NCBI GenBank assembly: GCA_910576815.1
Contig: CAJTKA010000032.1
Span: 1 to 37,948 of the forward strand
From: an uncultured Lachnospiraceae bacterium
GTDB lineage: Bacteria; Bacillota; Clostridia; Lachnospirales; Lachnospiraceae
Reading direction: 5' to 3'
Length of the DNA: 37,948 nt
Position numbers and translations under genes: made by a program. The notes below the pieces were generated by a model. It was not told the origin of the DNA. It searched no databases and worked only from the letters and a program-made list of their open reading frames with translations. Positions 22,847 through 31,337 of this stretch are shown in pieces; within the stretch, counting starts at the first letter, position 1; each line of letters begins with the position of its first letter.

Positions 22847-24292
22847 TTAAAAGCCTCCATAGATAAAATCCTGCGTCTGATAGCCATACCCGTACACGCC
22901 AAAGATCATAATGCCAAGGATGACCGCGATATACAGGGCCCAGCGGAGATAGACCGCTTTCTCTAAGATACCGTCCCTGATACAGCAGCCTCTTTCCTGC
23001 AGACAGTCCACCAAAAACAGCGTCAAGACAGACAAAAACAGCACAAACCATTCCTTACCGTTTAACCCTAAACGCAACAGGCTGCCGTCCACTAAGATCC
23101 AGGGATTCCAAATCGAAAACAGGCTTTTGATCATTAAAAGGCCGCTCCGCAGGTTGTCAGCCCGAAAGATGATCCACGCAAGAGCCACCCAAACAAAAAC
23201 TCCCAGGCGCTGTATCAGCCTGCGCGTCCCCGATCCTACTGACAATCGAAACAGTTGATAACATCTGCTTTTGATGGGAGCCGTCAGATCCCCGACGATC
23301 TGAAATGCCGCGTGCATCATTCCCCAGAACAAAAACTTATAACCGCTTCCATGCCAGATCCCGCTAAACGCAAAGGTTATGATCAGGTTGCCATACTTCC
23401 TGAGCTTTCCCTTTCTGGAACCGCCCAGAGGAATATAGATGTAGTCACGAAGCCACATGCTCAGCGAAATATGCCACCTTCTCCAAAAATCTTTGACGGA
23501 AGTGGCAAAATAGGGACGCAGAAAATTATCTGTCAAACCAATGCCGAACAATCCGGCGATACCCTGAGAAAGCGTGACGCATGACAGAAAATCGGCATAT
23601 AGCTCAATGCTGTATAAGACGGCTGCCACTAATACATAGCTACCCTGATATTTGGAGGGATTTTCAAAGATCACATTTACGACGATCGAGGCCCTGTCCG
23701 CGATCAGAAATTTGAGAAAGAATCCCCATAGGATCAGCTGCATTCCCTTGACAAACTGTTTCTCGTCAAACAAATGCCCTTCATAAAGCTGATCCGCCAG
23801 CTGCGCATAACGCGGTATCGGCCCCTGCAGGATCTGCGGGAAAAACAAAACAAACAGAGCATACTTGGCGGGATTTTTTTGAACAGAGATCCTGCCGCTA
23901 TGTACATCCGCTAAATAGGAAACGATCTGCAGTGTGTAAAAGGATATCCCCAGCGGCACGATAAGCCCCCAATTCGTATGTCCCAACAGGAAGCTCCCGT
24001 TTTTGATCACAAACCAGGGCGCCATCACCAGAAAAATAGACGCTGCCAGCACGATTCTTTGCAAAAGAACAGGCTTTGGGGAACGTTCCTTCAAAAAGGC
24101 AAGCAGCAGTCCGGCTCCATACGACAAAAGCAGTGTGAACAACAGCACCGGGAAGCCATCCCCGCTCAACAGGATATAAAATGCCGCGCTGCCTGCAAGC
24201 AGGACCACCCAGCGAAACCGTAAGGGCATGATAAAATAGACAAGCAATATCAGGGCTAAAAAGGGATAAAATCCCAATGACACATATGTCAC
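22847..24292 (-). CDS. MBOAT family O-acyltransferase (AlgI/DltB type)
   Basis: A 481-residue membrane enzyme with about 11 helices that passes an acyl group from a cytoplasmic donor to the outside. The family segments are PLGISFYTLQIVSYLADV, LFFPQILQGPIPRY, DFWRRWHISLSMWLRDYIYIPLGGSRKG and FAFSGIWHGSGYKFLFWG. The His in SGIWHG is the catalytic one and the preceding RRWHIS His is also conserved. The start is a GTG at 24292 with GGAGG ten bases upstream. It is followed without a gap by the SGNH gene and preceded by a VanZ gene. The target polymer is unknown; the glycan cassette at 15063-21261 is an attractive candidate. Confidence 0.94.
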   Translation of the reverse strand: MTYVSLGFYPFLALILLVYFIMPLRFRWVVLLAGSAAFYILLSGDGFPVLLFTLLLSYGAGLLLAFLKERSPKPVLLQRIVLAASIFLVMAPWFVIKNGSFLLGHTNWGLIVPLGISFYTLQIVSYLADVHSGRISVQKNPAKYALFVLFFPQILQGPIPRYAQLADQLYEGHLFDEKQFVKGMQLILWGFFLKFLIADRASIVVNVIFENPSKYQGSYVLVAAVLYSIELYADFLSCVTLSQGIAGLFGIGLTDNFLRPYFATSVKDFWRRWHISLSMWLRDYIYIPLGGSRKGKLRKYGNLIITFAFSGIWHGSGYKFLFWGMMHAAFQIVGDLTAPIKSRCYQLFRLSVGSGTRRLIQRLGVFVWVALAWIIFRADNLRSGLLMIKSLFSIWNPWILVDGSLLRLGLNGKEWFVLFLSVLTLFLVDCLQERGCCIRDGILEKAVYLRWALYIAVILGIMIFGVYGYGYQTQDFIYGGF

Positions 24293-24295
24293 AAT

Positions 24296-24769
24296 TTATG
24301 TTCCTCCCTTTCTCCGCGCCATATAAAACCGCAGCAAACGGTAAATGCCAAAGCCAAGAGCCGCGCCGAAGCAGTTTAGCAAAAGGTCATCCACATCAAA
24401 CGCCCCAAACGCGCTGAACAGTTGAAAGACCTCGATCCCCAGCACAAATACAAAGGCGTTTAAGAGCATCACAAAAAAGCGCTCCCCTTCCTTTGCCACC
24501 AGTGGAAAAAGAAAGCCAAAAGGCACAAACACCAGCACATTGCCCGCCAGATTTTCCACACTGTTCAGTTTATAAGCATAATCTATATACATTTTTATTG
24601 TTTTAAAAGGTGTAAAGTTAGCCGTGCCTAATCCCTCAAGAATCACGCCTTTGCGCCACGAAGCCGTGATCGCCGCCAGCTCCTCATAGGGATATTTGAA
24701 GATGATGACCTTTATGACAACTAAAATGTAGATAGCAAAAAGGAGTTTCCACAGATTCCTTTTTTGCAC
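24296..24769 (-). CDS. VanZ family membrane protein
   Basis: A 157-residue protein with four hydrophobic helices and the VanZ-like pattern: NFTPFKTIKMYI, then NLAGNVLVFVPFGFLFPLV and the closing LGIEVFQLFSAFGAFDVDDLLLNCFGAALGF. VanZ proteins give low-level teicoplanin resistance in enterococci, but most relatives in commensal clostridia have unknown roles in the envelope. The start is most likely the GTG at 24769, seven bases after GGGGAG; a GTG six bases earlier touches the ribosome site. It sits 18 bases after the AI-2E family gene and 3 bases before the MBOAT gene, so all three are probably co-transcribed. Confidence 0.87.
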   Translation of the reverse strand: MQKRNLWKLLFAIYILVVIKVIIFKYPYEELAAITASWRKGVILEGLGTANFTPFKTIKMYIDYAYKLNSVENLAGNVLVFVPFGFLFPLVAKEGERFFVMLLNAFVFVLGIEVFQLFSAFGAFDVDDLLLNCFGAALGFGIYRLLRFYMARRKGGT

Positions 24770-24787
24770 GCGCACTCTCCCCGCTGT

Positions 24788-26083
24788 CTACTTTTGATTT
24801 TTCTTATCCTTAAATTTCTTGATGATCTTGGGTTCTTCGATTTTGATCTGCGCTGCTTCCTGCAGCTGTTCTTTCAATGCCTTATCCTGCTCGATCCCCT
24901 GCCTGTAGATATCCTTTGACTCTTTCTCATATGCTTCCACAACTGCCATATCCTCAGTCCGTATCCGTCTGAAATGATTAAAGCCTGCCACCAGGATCCG
25001 CAGACTCTGTCTGGTGGTATCGAAGGCCCCTTCCTCATAAAGGTTGACAAGGATAATGCCAATGGGCACTGCGAGGATCATCCCCATCACGCCCGCCACC
25101 CGATATCCGATATAGAGCAGGAACAATGTCGGTATGGCGTCCATTCCGATGGAATCCCCTACGATCTTAGGCTGGATCACCTGACGGACCAGCTGTCCGA
25201 TCAGCCAGATGGCGATCAGTCCGAACATCATCCTGTAATTTTCCGACAATAATTCGACCACTGCCCACGGGACCATCACCGTTCCCGTACCGAATACCGG
25301 CAAAAAATCAAGCACTGCAATGCCAAATGCCACCAGAAACGCGTAATCGACCCCCAGAATCATCAGACCGATCACCAGCAGGATATAGATCCAGCACTCG
25401 ATCTTAAACTGTGCGCGAAAATACCCTCCGACCGCATTGCGGAAACTCCTGCGGATCAGATCAAAGTGATAACGCACCGATGCCGGCACAAACTTATCGG
25501 CTGCCGCAGCCACATACCCTTTATCAGCTACAAAAAAGTAGGCGGAAAGCAGGCACATCACCACAGCCAGAAAGATATCCGGGATCTGCTTGGCTACATT
25601 TCCCACCGCCTCAAAAGACGGCAGCTCGATTTTGTCCGTGATATTACTGATATAGTTTCCCATTTCTACAATTATATGATCGATCGTAGCCTGCATATCC
25701 GTCGGCATCCTGTTATAAACACCCTGCAGGTTCTGTCCCACCTTGTTAAACTCCGCCAAAATGGTGTTCCAGATATCCGGGATCTCGTTGAAAAAGTTGA
25801 CGCCTTCCCTGATCAGCTTGGTGATCAGCAGATAGACAAAAAGCACCACGACCGCCAGCACCGCCACGATCACCACTGCCGATACGGCCTTTCTCCTTAC
25901 TTTGAGCTTTTCCTCAAAAAAGCGCACCACCGGAGAAGCAATCAGGGATATCAGCCATCCCACGATAAAAGGCATGAAAAACCAGATCAGTCTGGGCAAA
26001 AGAAAGATACACAAAAGCAAGACCGCAAGCGCGGTAAACAAATTCAAAGCCACTTTCAAATAGATCCTTGCATCGTGCTTCAT
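24788..26083 (-). CDS. AI-2E family (PerM/YtvI-like) transporter
   Basis: A 431-residue membrane protein of the UPF0118/AI-2 exporter family. Two N-terminal helices (IWFFMPFIVGWLISLIASPV) are followed by a third helix (VIVAVLAVVVLFVYLL), a long soluble region of amphipathic helices (about residues 90-165) and the conserved C-terminal block: VDYAFLVAFGIAVLDFLPVFGTGTVMVPW, GQLVRQVIQPKIVGDSIGMDAI and VAGVMGMILAVPIGIIL. The C-terminal 60 residues are charged (Lys/Glu) and cytoplasmic. Most homologues do not export AI-2; some act as Na+/H+ antiporters, so the substrate is open. The start has AAGGAAGAAT before ATG. It is 47 bases after engB. Confidence 0.88.
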   Translation of the reverse strand: MKHDARIYLKVALNLFTALAVLLLCIFLLPRLIWFFMPFIVGWLISLIASPVVRFFEEKLKVRRKAVSAVVIVAVLAVVVLFVYLLITKLIREGVNFFNEIPDIWNTILAEFNKVGQNLQGVYNRMPTDMQATIDHIIVEMGNYISNITDKIELPSFEAVGNVAKQIPDIFLAVVMCLLSAYFFVADKGYVAAAADKFVPASVRYHFDLIRRSFRNAVGGYFRAQFKIECWIYILLVIGLMILGVDYAFLVAFGIAVLDFLPVFGTGTVMVPWAVVELLSENYRMMFGLIAIWLIGQLVRQVIQPKIVGDSIGMDAIPTLFLLYIGYRVAGVMGMILAVPIGIILVNLYEEGAFDTTRQSLRILVAGFNHFRRIRTEDMAVVEAYEKESKDIYRQGIEQDKALKEQLQEAAQIKIEEPKIIKKFKDKKNQK

Positions 26084-26130
26084 ATATTCTTCCTTTCTGC
26101 GCCGTCTTCCTGCACAAATCCCCGCGAAAA

Positions 26131-26724
26131 CTACTCGTTTGCCGCAAGCAGTTCGTCAATCAAAGTATAAATCTCCTCCCGCCCCTGTTTATTCAAGGCG
26201 GAATATGGTATGACAATCGTGTCATCCTCAACGTCAAGCGTGTCACATATCATCTTTTTATGCTTTTCCACCTGGCTGCGCTTGATTTTGTCAAGTTTCG
26301 TCGCTATGATGATCGGATGATACCCCCTGCTCACGATCCAGTCATACATGATCCTGTCATTCTCTGAAGGCGCATGACGGATATCGATCAATAAAAAGAT
26401 GGCCCGGATCTGCTTTGACTGGTGCAGATAATCCTCGATCATCTTCCCCCAGGTCGCCTTCACCTTTTCATTCGCAGTGGCATAGCCGTAACCGGGCAGA
26501 TCCACAAAATACAGTTCGCCATTGATATTATAGTAATTGATGGTCTGCGTTTTCCCCGGCGAAGAACTGGTACGCGCCAGCGCCTTGCGGTTCATCAAGC
26601 CGTTGATGAGGGAAGATTTTCCCACATTACTCTTTCCCGCAAAGGCAATCTCCGGCAGGCTGTTTTCCGGCAGCTTGCTTGTCACGCCACAGACGGTCTC
26701 CAAATTTACGTTTTTGATAACCAT
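26131..26724 (-). CDS. engB: Ribosome biogenesis GTPase EngB (YsxC/YihA)
   Basis: A 197-residue GTPase needed for assembly of the large ribosomal subunit. G1 is GKSNVGKSS (residues 30-38), the G2 Thr lies in SSSPGKTQTINYY, G3 is DLPGYGY, G4 is TKLDK and G5 is SAL. The length and the PGYGYA signature fit EngB exactly. GAGG lies ten bases before the ATG at 26724. Its place directly after lon and near clpX is a classic Firmicutes arrangement (clpX-lon-ysxC), which strengthens the call. Confidence 0.97.
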   Translation of the reverse strand: MVIKNVNLETVCGVTSKLPENSLPEIAFAGKSNVGKSSLINGLMNRKALARTSSSPGKTQTINYYNINGELYFVDLPGYGYATANEKVKATWGKMIEDYLHQSKQIRAIFLLIDIRHAPSENDRIMYDWIVSRGYHPIIIATKLDKIKRSQVEKHKKMICDTLDVEDDTIVIPYSALNKQGREEIYTLIDELLAANE

Positions 26725-26831
26725 GCCAATTTTCCCTCATTCAATCATTTATAACGATGCAACACGTTCAAAATCTCCAAATTCTGCTTACAAACCAATC
26801 TATGCCCCGAGAACTTCCGATTGTACGCACC

Positions 26832-29216
26832 CTATCCCCTAGGCAGTAGGGCGTGCTTTGCCACTTCCTCCATGGTCTCCACAAAAATGATCTCCAGGCC
26901 TTCCCTGATCTCCTCCGAGATCTCCTCGACGTCCTTCTCGTTCTCTCTCGGCACCAGCACAGTTGTTACCTCCGCCATCTTTGCCGCCAGGAGTTTTTCT
27001 TTCAAGCCGCCGATGGGAAGCACCCTGCCCCGCAAAGTGACTTCTCCGGTCATCGCCAGATCCGCCCGTACAGGCGTTTTCGTCACCACCGAGAGCAGCG
27101 CCGTCGCCATGGTGATCCCGGCAGAGGGGCCGTCCTTTGGCACCGCGCCCTCGGGAATGTGGATGTGAAAATCATGCTTTTTATAAAAGGTCTCCGCCAC
27201 TTTGTATTTCCCGCTGACGGAACGCACGTAGCTTAGAGCTGTCCGTGCCGATTCCTTCATGACATCGCCCATTTGACCAGTTAAGTCAATCTTTCCTTCA
27301 CCGGGCATCAGATTCACTTCGATCTGCAGCGTATCGCCGCCCACACTGGTCCAGGCCAGGCCGCGGACGATGCCGATCTCCGGCTTCTCATTGATCTTAT
27401 CCTGCCTGTACTTTGGCTTTCCCAGATAGTGCTCCAAATTTTCAGGCACAATATTGACTAGTTCAGTCACCTTTGCTTGACGCCGCTTGACGATCTCCCT
27501 GGCCTCCTTGCGGCAGACTGCGCCGATCTGACGCTCCAAGCCGCGTACGCCGGCCTCTTTGGTATAAAAGCGAATGATATCCCGCAGCGCTTCGTCGGAG
27601 AAAGCCACTTCCGTCTTACGGACGCCGTTTTTCTTCATCGCCTTCTTTACTAAATGCTCTCTGGCGATATGAAACTTTTCATTGGCCGTATAACTGTTGA
27701 CCTCGATCAGCTCCATGCGGTCTAAGAGCGGCCGCGGAATCCCGTCTCTGCTGTTTGCCGTGGCAATAAAGAGCACCTGTGAAAGGTCGAGCGGTATCTC
27801 TACATAGTGATCCCTGAACGCATGATTCTGCTCTCCGTCGAGCACCTCTAACAGCGCGGAAGAAGGGTCTCCCTTGTAATCATTTCCCAATTTATCGATC
27901 TCGTCTAAGAGCAGCAGCGGATTTTTGACACCCGCCTGCTTTAGCGCCACCGCCACCCGTCCGGGCATGGCGCCCACATAGGTCTTCCTGTGGCCTCTGA
28001 TTTCCGCTTCGTCCCGCACGCCGCCCAGGCAGATACGCACATACTGCCTGTTGAGCGCCTCCGCCACACTTTTGGCAATCGAAGTCTTACCTGTACCGGG
28101 CGGTCCGACCAGACAGATGATCTGGCTGCCTGCCTTTCCCGTCAGCATCCGCACGGCTAAAAACTCCAGCATGCGCTCCTTTACCTTTTCCAGACCGTAA
28201 TGCCGGTCATTCAATATCTTTTCCGCCCGTGCCAGGTCTTTACTGTCACGGGAAACCTTATCCCAGGGAAGCTCCAAAAGGGTCTCGATGTAGGCTCTCT
28301 CCACCGCGCTCTCGGAACTGCTGCCGGACACGTTGGTATAGCGTGTTATCTCCTTACGGATCTTCTCCTTGACCTCCTCCTTCGCTTTCAGCTTCTCCAC
28401 CCGGGCAAGAAAATGCTGCGCGTCAGAGTCGGTATTGTTCTCTCCCAGCTCCTCTTTGATATACTGCATCTGTTCCCGCAGGATATAGTCCCGCTGGTTC
28501 TTATCGATCCGCTGCCTGATATCCTTTGCCAGATCGTTCTTGATGCGGATGATCTCCACCTCCCGCATAAGGATGCTTGTCAAAATCGTAAATCGCTCCC
28601 GCACCGAAAGCGCTGCCAATATCTTCTGCTTATCCTCTGTGCCAAGAGGCATATTGATGGTAATGCAGTCTAACAGCTTTCCGAGCGGCATACCATCTTC
28701 GATCTGATCCTTCACCGCCTTCCCCACCTTCGGGAAAAAGGTGCCATAGGCTTCCAGAGACTCTTTGACCGTTTTGGTCATTGCCTCCTCGGTAAACCCA
28801 TCGATATCTGCGCTGTCATCTTTTTCATATGACACGCGTGTCACGATGCCTGCTTCAGTCTGAGAAACCGCATAAATACGGACTCTGGAAAGCCCCTCCA
28901 CCAAAACGCGCAGAATCTGCCCCGGAAGCTTACTGACCTGTCTGATCAACACCAGCGTCCCCACGCGGTAGATGCCCTCTAAATCCGGTGCTTCTTCCCC
29001 GTCGTCCTTTCTAGTCACCGTAACCAATCGCTGATTTCCCAACATTGCCTGCTCGACAGAAGCGATCGAAGGTCCCTTGCTTAAATCAAAGTGAATCACC
29101 ATGCCCGGCAGGATCGTCAATCCCCGCAGCGTCACTGCGGGAAGCGCGTCCTGCGCTAACAGGTTGATGGCATCCGCGCTGTCGATTCCATTTTCTATCT
29201 GATTCCAGTGATCCAT
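26832..29216 (-). CDS. lon: ATP-dependent protease Lon
   Basis: A 794-residue cytoplasmic AAA+ protease that degrades misfolded and some regulatory proteins. The N-terminal substrate-binding LAN domain (about 25-215) has LPAVTLRGLTILPGMVIHFD. The AAA+ domain has Walker A GPPGTGKTS, Walker B LLLLDEIDK and the GHRKTYVGAMPGR pore region. The C-terminal protease domain carries the Ser698/Lys741 dyad in PKDGPSAGI and GGLKEKLLAA. Start: I chose the ATG at 29216, which has GGGGA at about six bases; another ATG at 29228 lacks a spaced site. It follows clpX after a hairpin (29261-29286). Confidence 0.97.
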   Translation of the reverse strand: MDHWNQIENGIDSADAINLLAQDALPAVTLRGLTILPGMVIHFDLSKGPSIASVEQAMLGNQRLVTVTRKDDGEEAPDLEGIYRVGTLVLIRQVSKLPGQILRVLVEGLSRVRIYAVSQTEAGIVTRVSYEKDDSADIDGFTEEAMTKTVKESLEAYGTFFPKVGKAVKDQIEDGMPLGKLLDCITINMPLGTEDKQKILAALSVRERFTILTSILMREVEIIRIKNDLAKDIRQRIDKNQRDYILREQMQYIKEELGENNTDSDAQHFLARVEKLKAKEEVKEKIRKEITRYTNVSGSSSESAVERAYIETLLELPWDKVSRDSKDLARAEKILNDRHYGLEKVKERMLEFLAVRMLTGKAGSQIICLVGPPGTGKTSIAKSVAEALNRQYVRICLGGVRDEAEIRGHRKTYVGAMPGRVAVALKQAGVKNPLLLLDEIDKLGNDYKGDPSSALLEVLDGEQNHAFRDHYVEIPLDLSQVLFIATANSRDGIPRPLLDRMELIEVNSYTANEKFHIAREHLVKKAMKKNGVRKTEVAFSDEALRDIIRFYTKEAGVRGLERQIGAVCRKEAREIVKRRQAKVTELVNIVPENLEHYLGKPKYRQDKINEKPEIGIVRGLAWTSVGGDTLQIEVNLMPGEGKIDLTGQMGDVMKESARTALSYVRSVSGKYKVAETFYKKHDFHIHIPEGAVPKDGPSAGITMATALLSVVTKTPVRADLAMTGEVTLRGRVLPIGGLKEKLLAAKMAEVTTVLVPRENEKDVEEISEEIREGLEIIFVETMEEVAKHALLPRG

Positions 29217-29260
29217 AATAATCCCCATTCCAGATTGTCACTTTTTTTTCGATTGTGATA

Positions 29261-29286
29261 AGCGCCGCCAAGGTTCTGGCGACGCT
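29261..29286. terminator. Hairpin between clpX and lon
   Basis: AGCGCCGCCA (29261-29270) pairs with TGGCGACGCT (29277-29286), ten pairs with one mismatch. The T-rich tail (CATTTTTTAAC) is on the plus strand; on the coding minus strand the tail is CTTATCAC. It may partly terminate clpX transcripts or stabilise them, rather than fully separate lon. Confidence 0.5.
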
Positions 29287-29304
29287 CATTTTTTAACGGT
29301 TCTA

Positions 29305-30564
29305 TTACTTTGCCTGCAGCAGTCTGTCGCGGTATCTCACGACCGGCTTATCCTCGCCGTCCACTGCCTTTTTCGTGAGGATACATTCCGCGATGCTGTC
29401 GTCCGAAGGGATCTCGTACATCACATCCATCATCACCTTCTCCAAAATGGAACGCAGCCCTCTCGCCCCTGTCTTTCTCTCGTGAGCAAGTCTCGCGATC
29501 TCCTGCACCGCATCGTCCTCCACGGAAAGCTTCACTTCATCGAAGGAGAACAGCTTCTTATACTGCTTGATCAGCGCGTTTTTCGGCTCCCGCAGAATGC
29601 GCACCAGCGCTTCCTGATCGAGGCCTTCCAGCGCCACCGTCACCGGCACACGCCCGATAAATTCCGGAATCAGCCCAAACTTCATCAGATCCTGCGGCGT
29701 CACTTCCTTTAAGATCGCGCCAATCTCCTTGCCGCTCTTTTCCGCTACCTGCGCATTAAAACCGATCGAATGGCGGTCTAACCGCTCCTCTACGATCTTT
29801 TCCAGCCCGTCAAAGGCACCGCCGCAGATGAAGAGGATATTGGATGTATCGATCTGTAAAAGCTCCTGGTGGGGATGCTTTCTGCCGCCCTGCGGCGGTA
29901 CGCTGGCCACCGTACCCTCGATGATCTTTAAGAGCGCCTGCTGAACGCCCTCGCCCGACACATCTCTGGTGATGGACACGTTTTCTCCCTTTTTCGTGAT
30001 CTTATCGATCTCGTCGATATAAATAATGCCGTACTGTGCCCGCTCGATATCGTAATCCGCCGCCTGAATCAGTTTTAAGAGGATGTTCTCCACATCCTCG
30101 CCCACATAACCCGCTTCCGTGAGCGTCGTCGCATCCGCGATTGCAAACGGCACGTTGATGATCTTTGCCAGAGTCTGCGCCAGATAAGTCTTACCCGAAC
30201 CCGTAGGACCGATCATAATGATATTGCTCTTTTGCAGCTCTACCTCATCCTCGTCGTCCTGCGGCGCAGTCACCCGCTTATAGTGGTTGTAAACGGAGAC
30301 CGCCATCACCTTCTTGGCCTCCTCCTGTCCAATCACATACTCGTCAAGGAAGTTTTTGATCTCCACCGGTTTCAGGAGATTGATCTCCATCTCCTCAATT
30401 TCCGACCCTTCCTCGTATTCCTCCTCTATGATGTCTGCGCAGATATCCACGCACTCATCACAGATATAGACGCCGTTCGGACCGGCGATCATCTTTTTTA
30501 CCTGATCCTGTGTCTTATTACAAAAAGAACACCTAACTTTTTCCTCAGAAATCTTTCCTGCCAT
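29305..30564 (-). CDS. clpX: ATP-dependent Clp protease ATP-binding subunit ClpX
   Basis: A 419-residue AAA+ unfoldase that feeds tagged proteins to ClpP. The N-terminal zinc-binding domain has Cys12, Cys15, Cys35 and Cys38 (CSFC and CDEC). Then NFLDEYVIGQEEAKKVMAV, Walker A GPTGSGKTYLAQTLA, the ADATTLTEAGYVGEDVE pore loop region, Walker B YGIIYIDEIDK and the RKTGARGLRSILE sensor 2 motif. The ClpP-binding loop is IGF in the RHSIGFNAQ segment. The ATG at 30564 has GAGGAG four to five bases upstream; the frame could be read from 30576 but that lies before the site. Gene order tig-clpP-clpX-lon-engB is the standard one. Confidence 0.97.
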   Translation of the reverse strand: MAGKISEEKVRCSFCNKTQDQVKKMIAGPNGVYICDECVDICADIIEEEYEEGSEIEEMEINLLKPVEIKNFLDEYVIGQEEAKKVMAVSVYNHYKRVTAPQDDEDEVELQKSNIIMIGPTGSGKTYLAQTLAKIINVPFAIADATTLTEAGYVGEDVENILLKLIQAADYDIERAQYGIIYIDEIDKITKKGENVSITRDVSGEGVQQALLKIIEGTVASVPPQGGRKHPHQELLQIDTSNILFICGGAFDGLEKIVEERLDRHSIGFNAQVAEKSGKEIGAILKEVTPQDLMKFGLIPEFIGRVPVTVALEGLDQEALVRILREPKNALIKQYKKLFSFDEVKLSVEDDAVQEIARLAHERKTGARGLRSILEKVMMDVMYEIPSDDSIAECILTKKAVDGEDKPVVRYRDRLLQAK

Positions 30565-30659
30565 CTTACTCCTCATTTCATAGCACTCATAATCAGAACA
30601 TCAATGCAGAGAATACCTCATTTAAGGCATTTTCTTGCGTGAAACTTACTGTTTCTTGC

Positions 30660-30681
30660 TGTCCCGTCCAATGGCGGGACA
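30660..30681. terminator. Small hairpin between clpP and clpX
   Basis: TGTCCCG (30660-30666) and CGGGACA (30675-30681) form a 7-bp stem with an 8-base loop, about 30 bases after the clpP stop. No T-run follows on the minus strand, so it is more likely an mRNA processing or attenuation structure than a full terminator. Confidence 0.4.
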
Positions 30682-30709
30682 TCTTTAGAAGCGCTTTTCA
30701 CACTTTCAT

Positions 30710-31303
30710 CTATTCTGTGCTGGCATGGCTGGTGATGATGCGGTCGATCAGCCCGTAAGCAAGCGCTTCCTCCGCGGTCTTCCAGTTATCCCGCTCCGTG
30801 TCTGCCATGATCACCTCATAATCCTGCCCCGTGTTTTCCGCCATGATCCTTGCCATTTTCTCCTTGGTAGCCAAAATGTGTCTCGCAGATATCTCGATCT
30901 CGGTAGCCTGACCCTGTGCACCGCCTGCCGGCTGGTGGATCATGATCTCTGCATTCGGCAGAGCCATTCTCTTGCCCTTCGTGCCGCCCGCCAAAAGGAA
31001 GGCACCCATGCTTGCCGCCATACCGATACACACGGTAGAAACATCACACTTGATAAACTGCATGGTATCGTAGATCGCCATACCAGCCGTGATCACACCG
31101 CCGGGACTGTTAATATAAAGGTTGATATCCTTCTCCGGATCTTCCGATTCCAGAAAGAGAAGCTGCGCCACGACCACACTGGCACTGGCGTCGTTTACTT
31201 CCTCCCCGAGGAAGATGATCCTCTCTTTTAACAGTCTGGAGTAAATATCGTAAGAACGTTCTCCTTTAGACGTTTGTTCGATGACATAAGGTATTAAAGG
31301 CAT
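30710..31303 (-). CDS. clpP: ATP-dependent Clp protease proteolytic subunit ClpP
   Basis: The 197-residue serine protease subunit that forms the two-ring degradation chamber used by ClpX and other Clp ATPases. The triad is Ser98 (GMAASMGAF), His123 (MIHQPAGG) and Asp172 (DTERDNW). NSPGGVITAGMAIYDTM is the oxyanion and handle region. Length and motif order are those of canonical ClpP. GGGAGG lies before the ATG at 31303. It starts 34 bases after tig with no terminator between them. Confidence 0.98.
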   Translation of the reverse strand: MPLIPYVIEQTSKGERSYDIYSRLLKERIIFLGEEVNDASASVVVAQLLFLESEDPEKDINLYINSPGGVITAGMAIYDTMQFIKCDVSTVCIGMAASMGAFLLAGGTKGKRMALPNAEIMIHQPAGGAQGQATEIEISARHILATKEKMARIMAENTGQDYEVIMADTERDNWKTAEEALAYGLIDRIITSHASTE

Positions 31304-31337
31304 AGCGCACCTCCCAATCTTTTATTTTGCTTTTCTA

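Noticed and set aside
24296..24769. VanZ as evidence of a glycopeptide resistance cluster
   Set aside because: No vanA, vanH, vanX or vanRS-like genes are in the window. VanZ family proteins are widespread in commensal clostridia with no resistance context.
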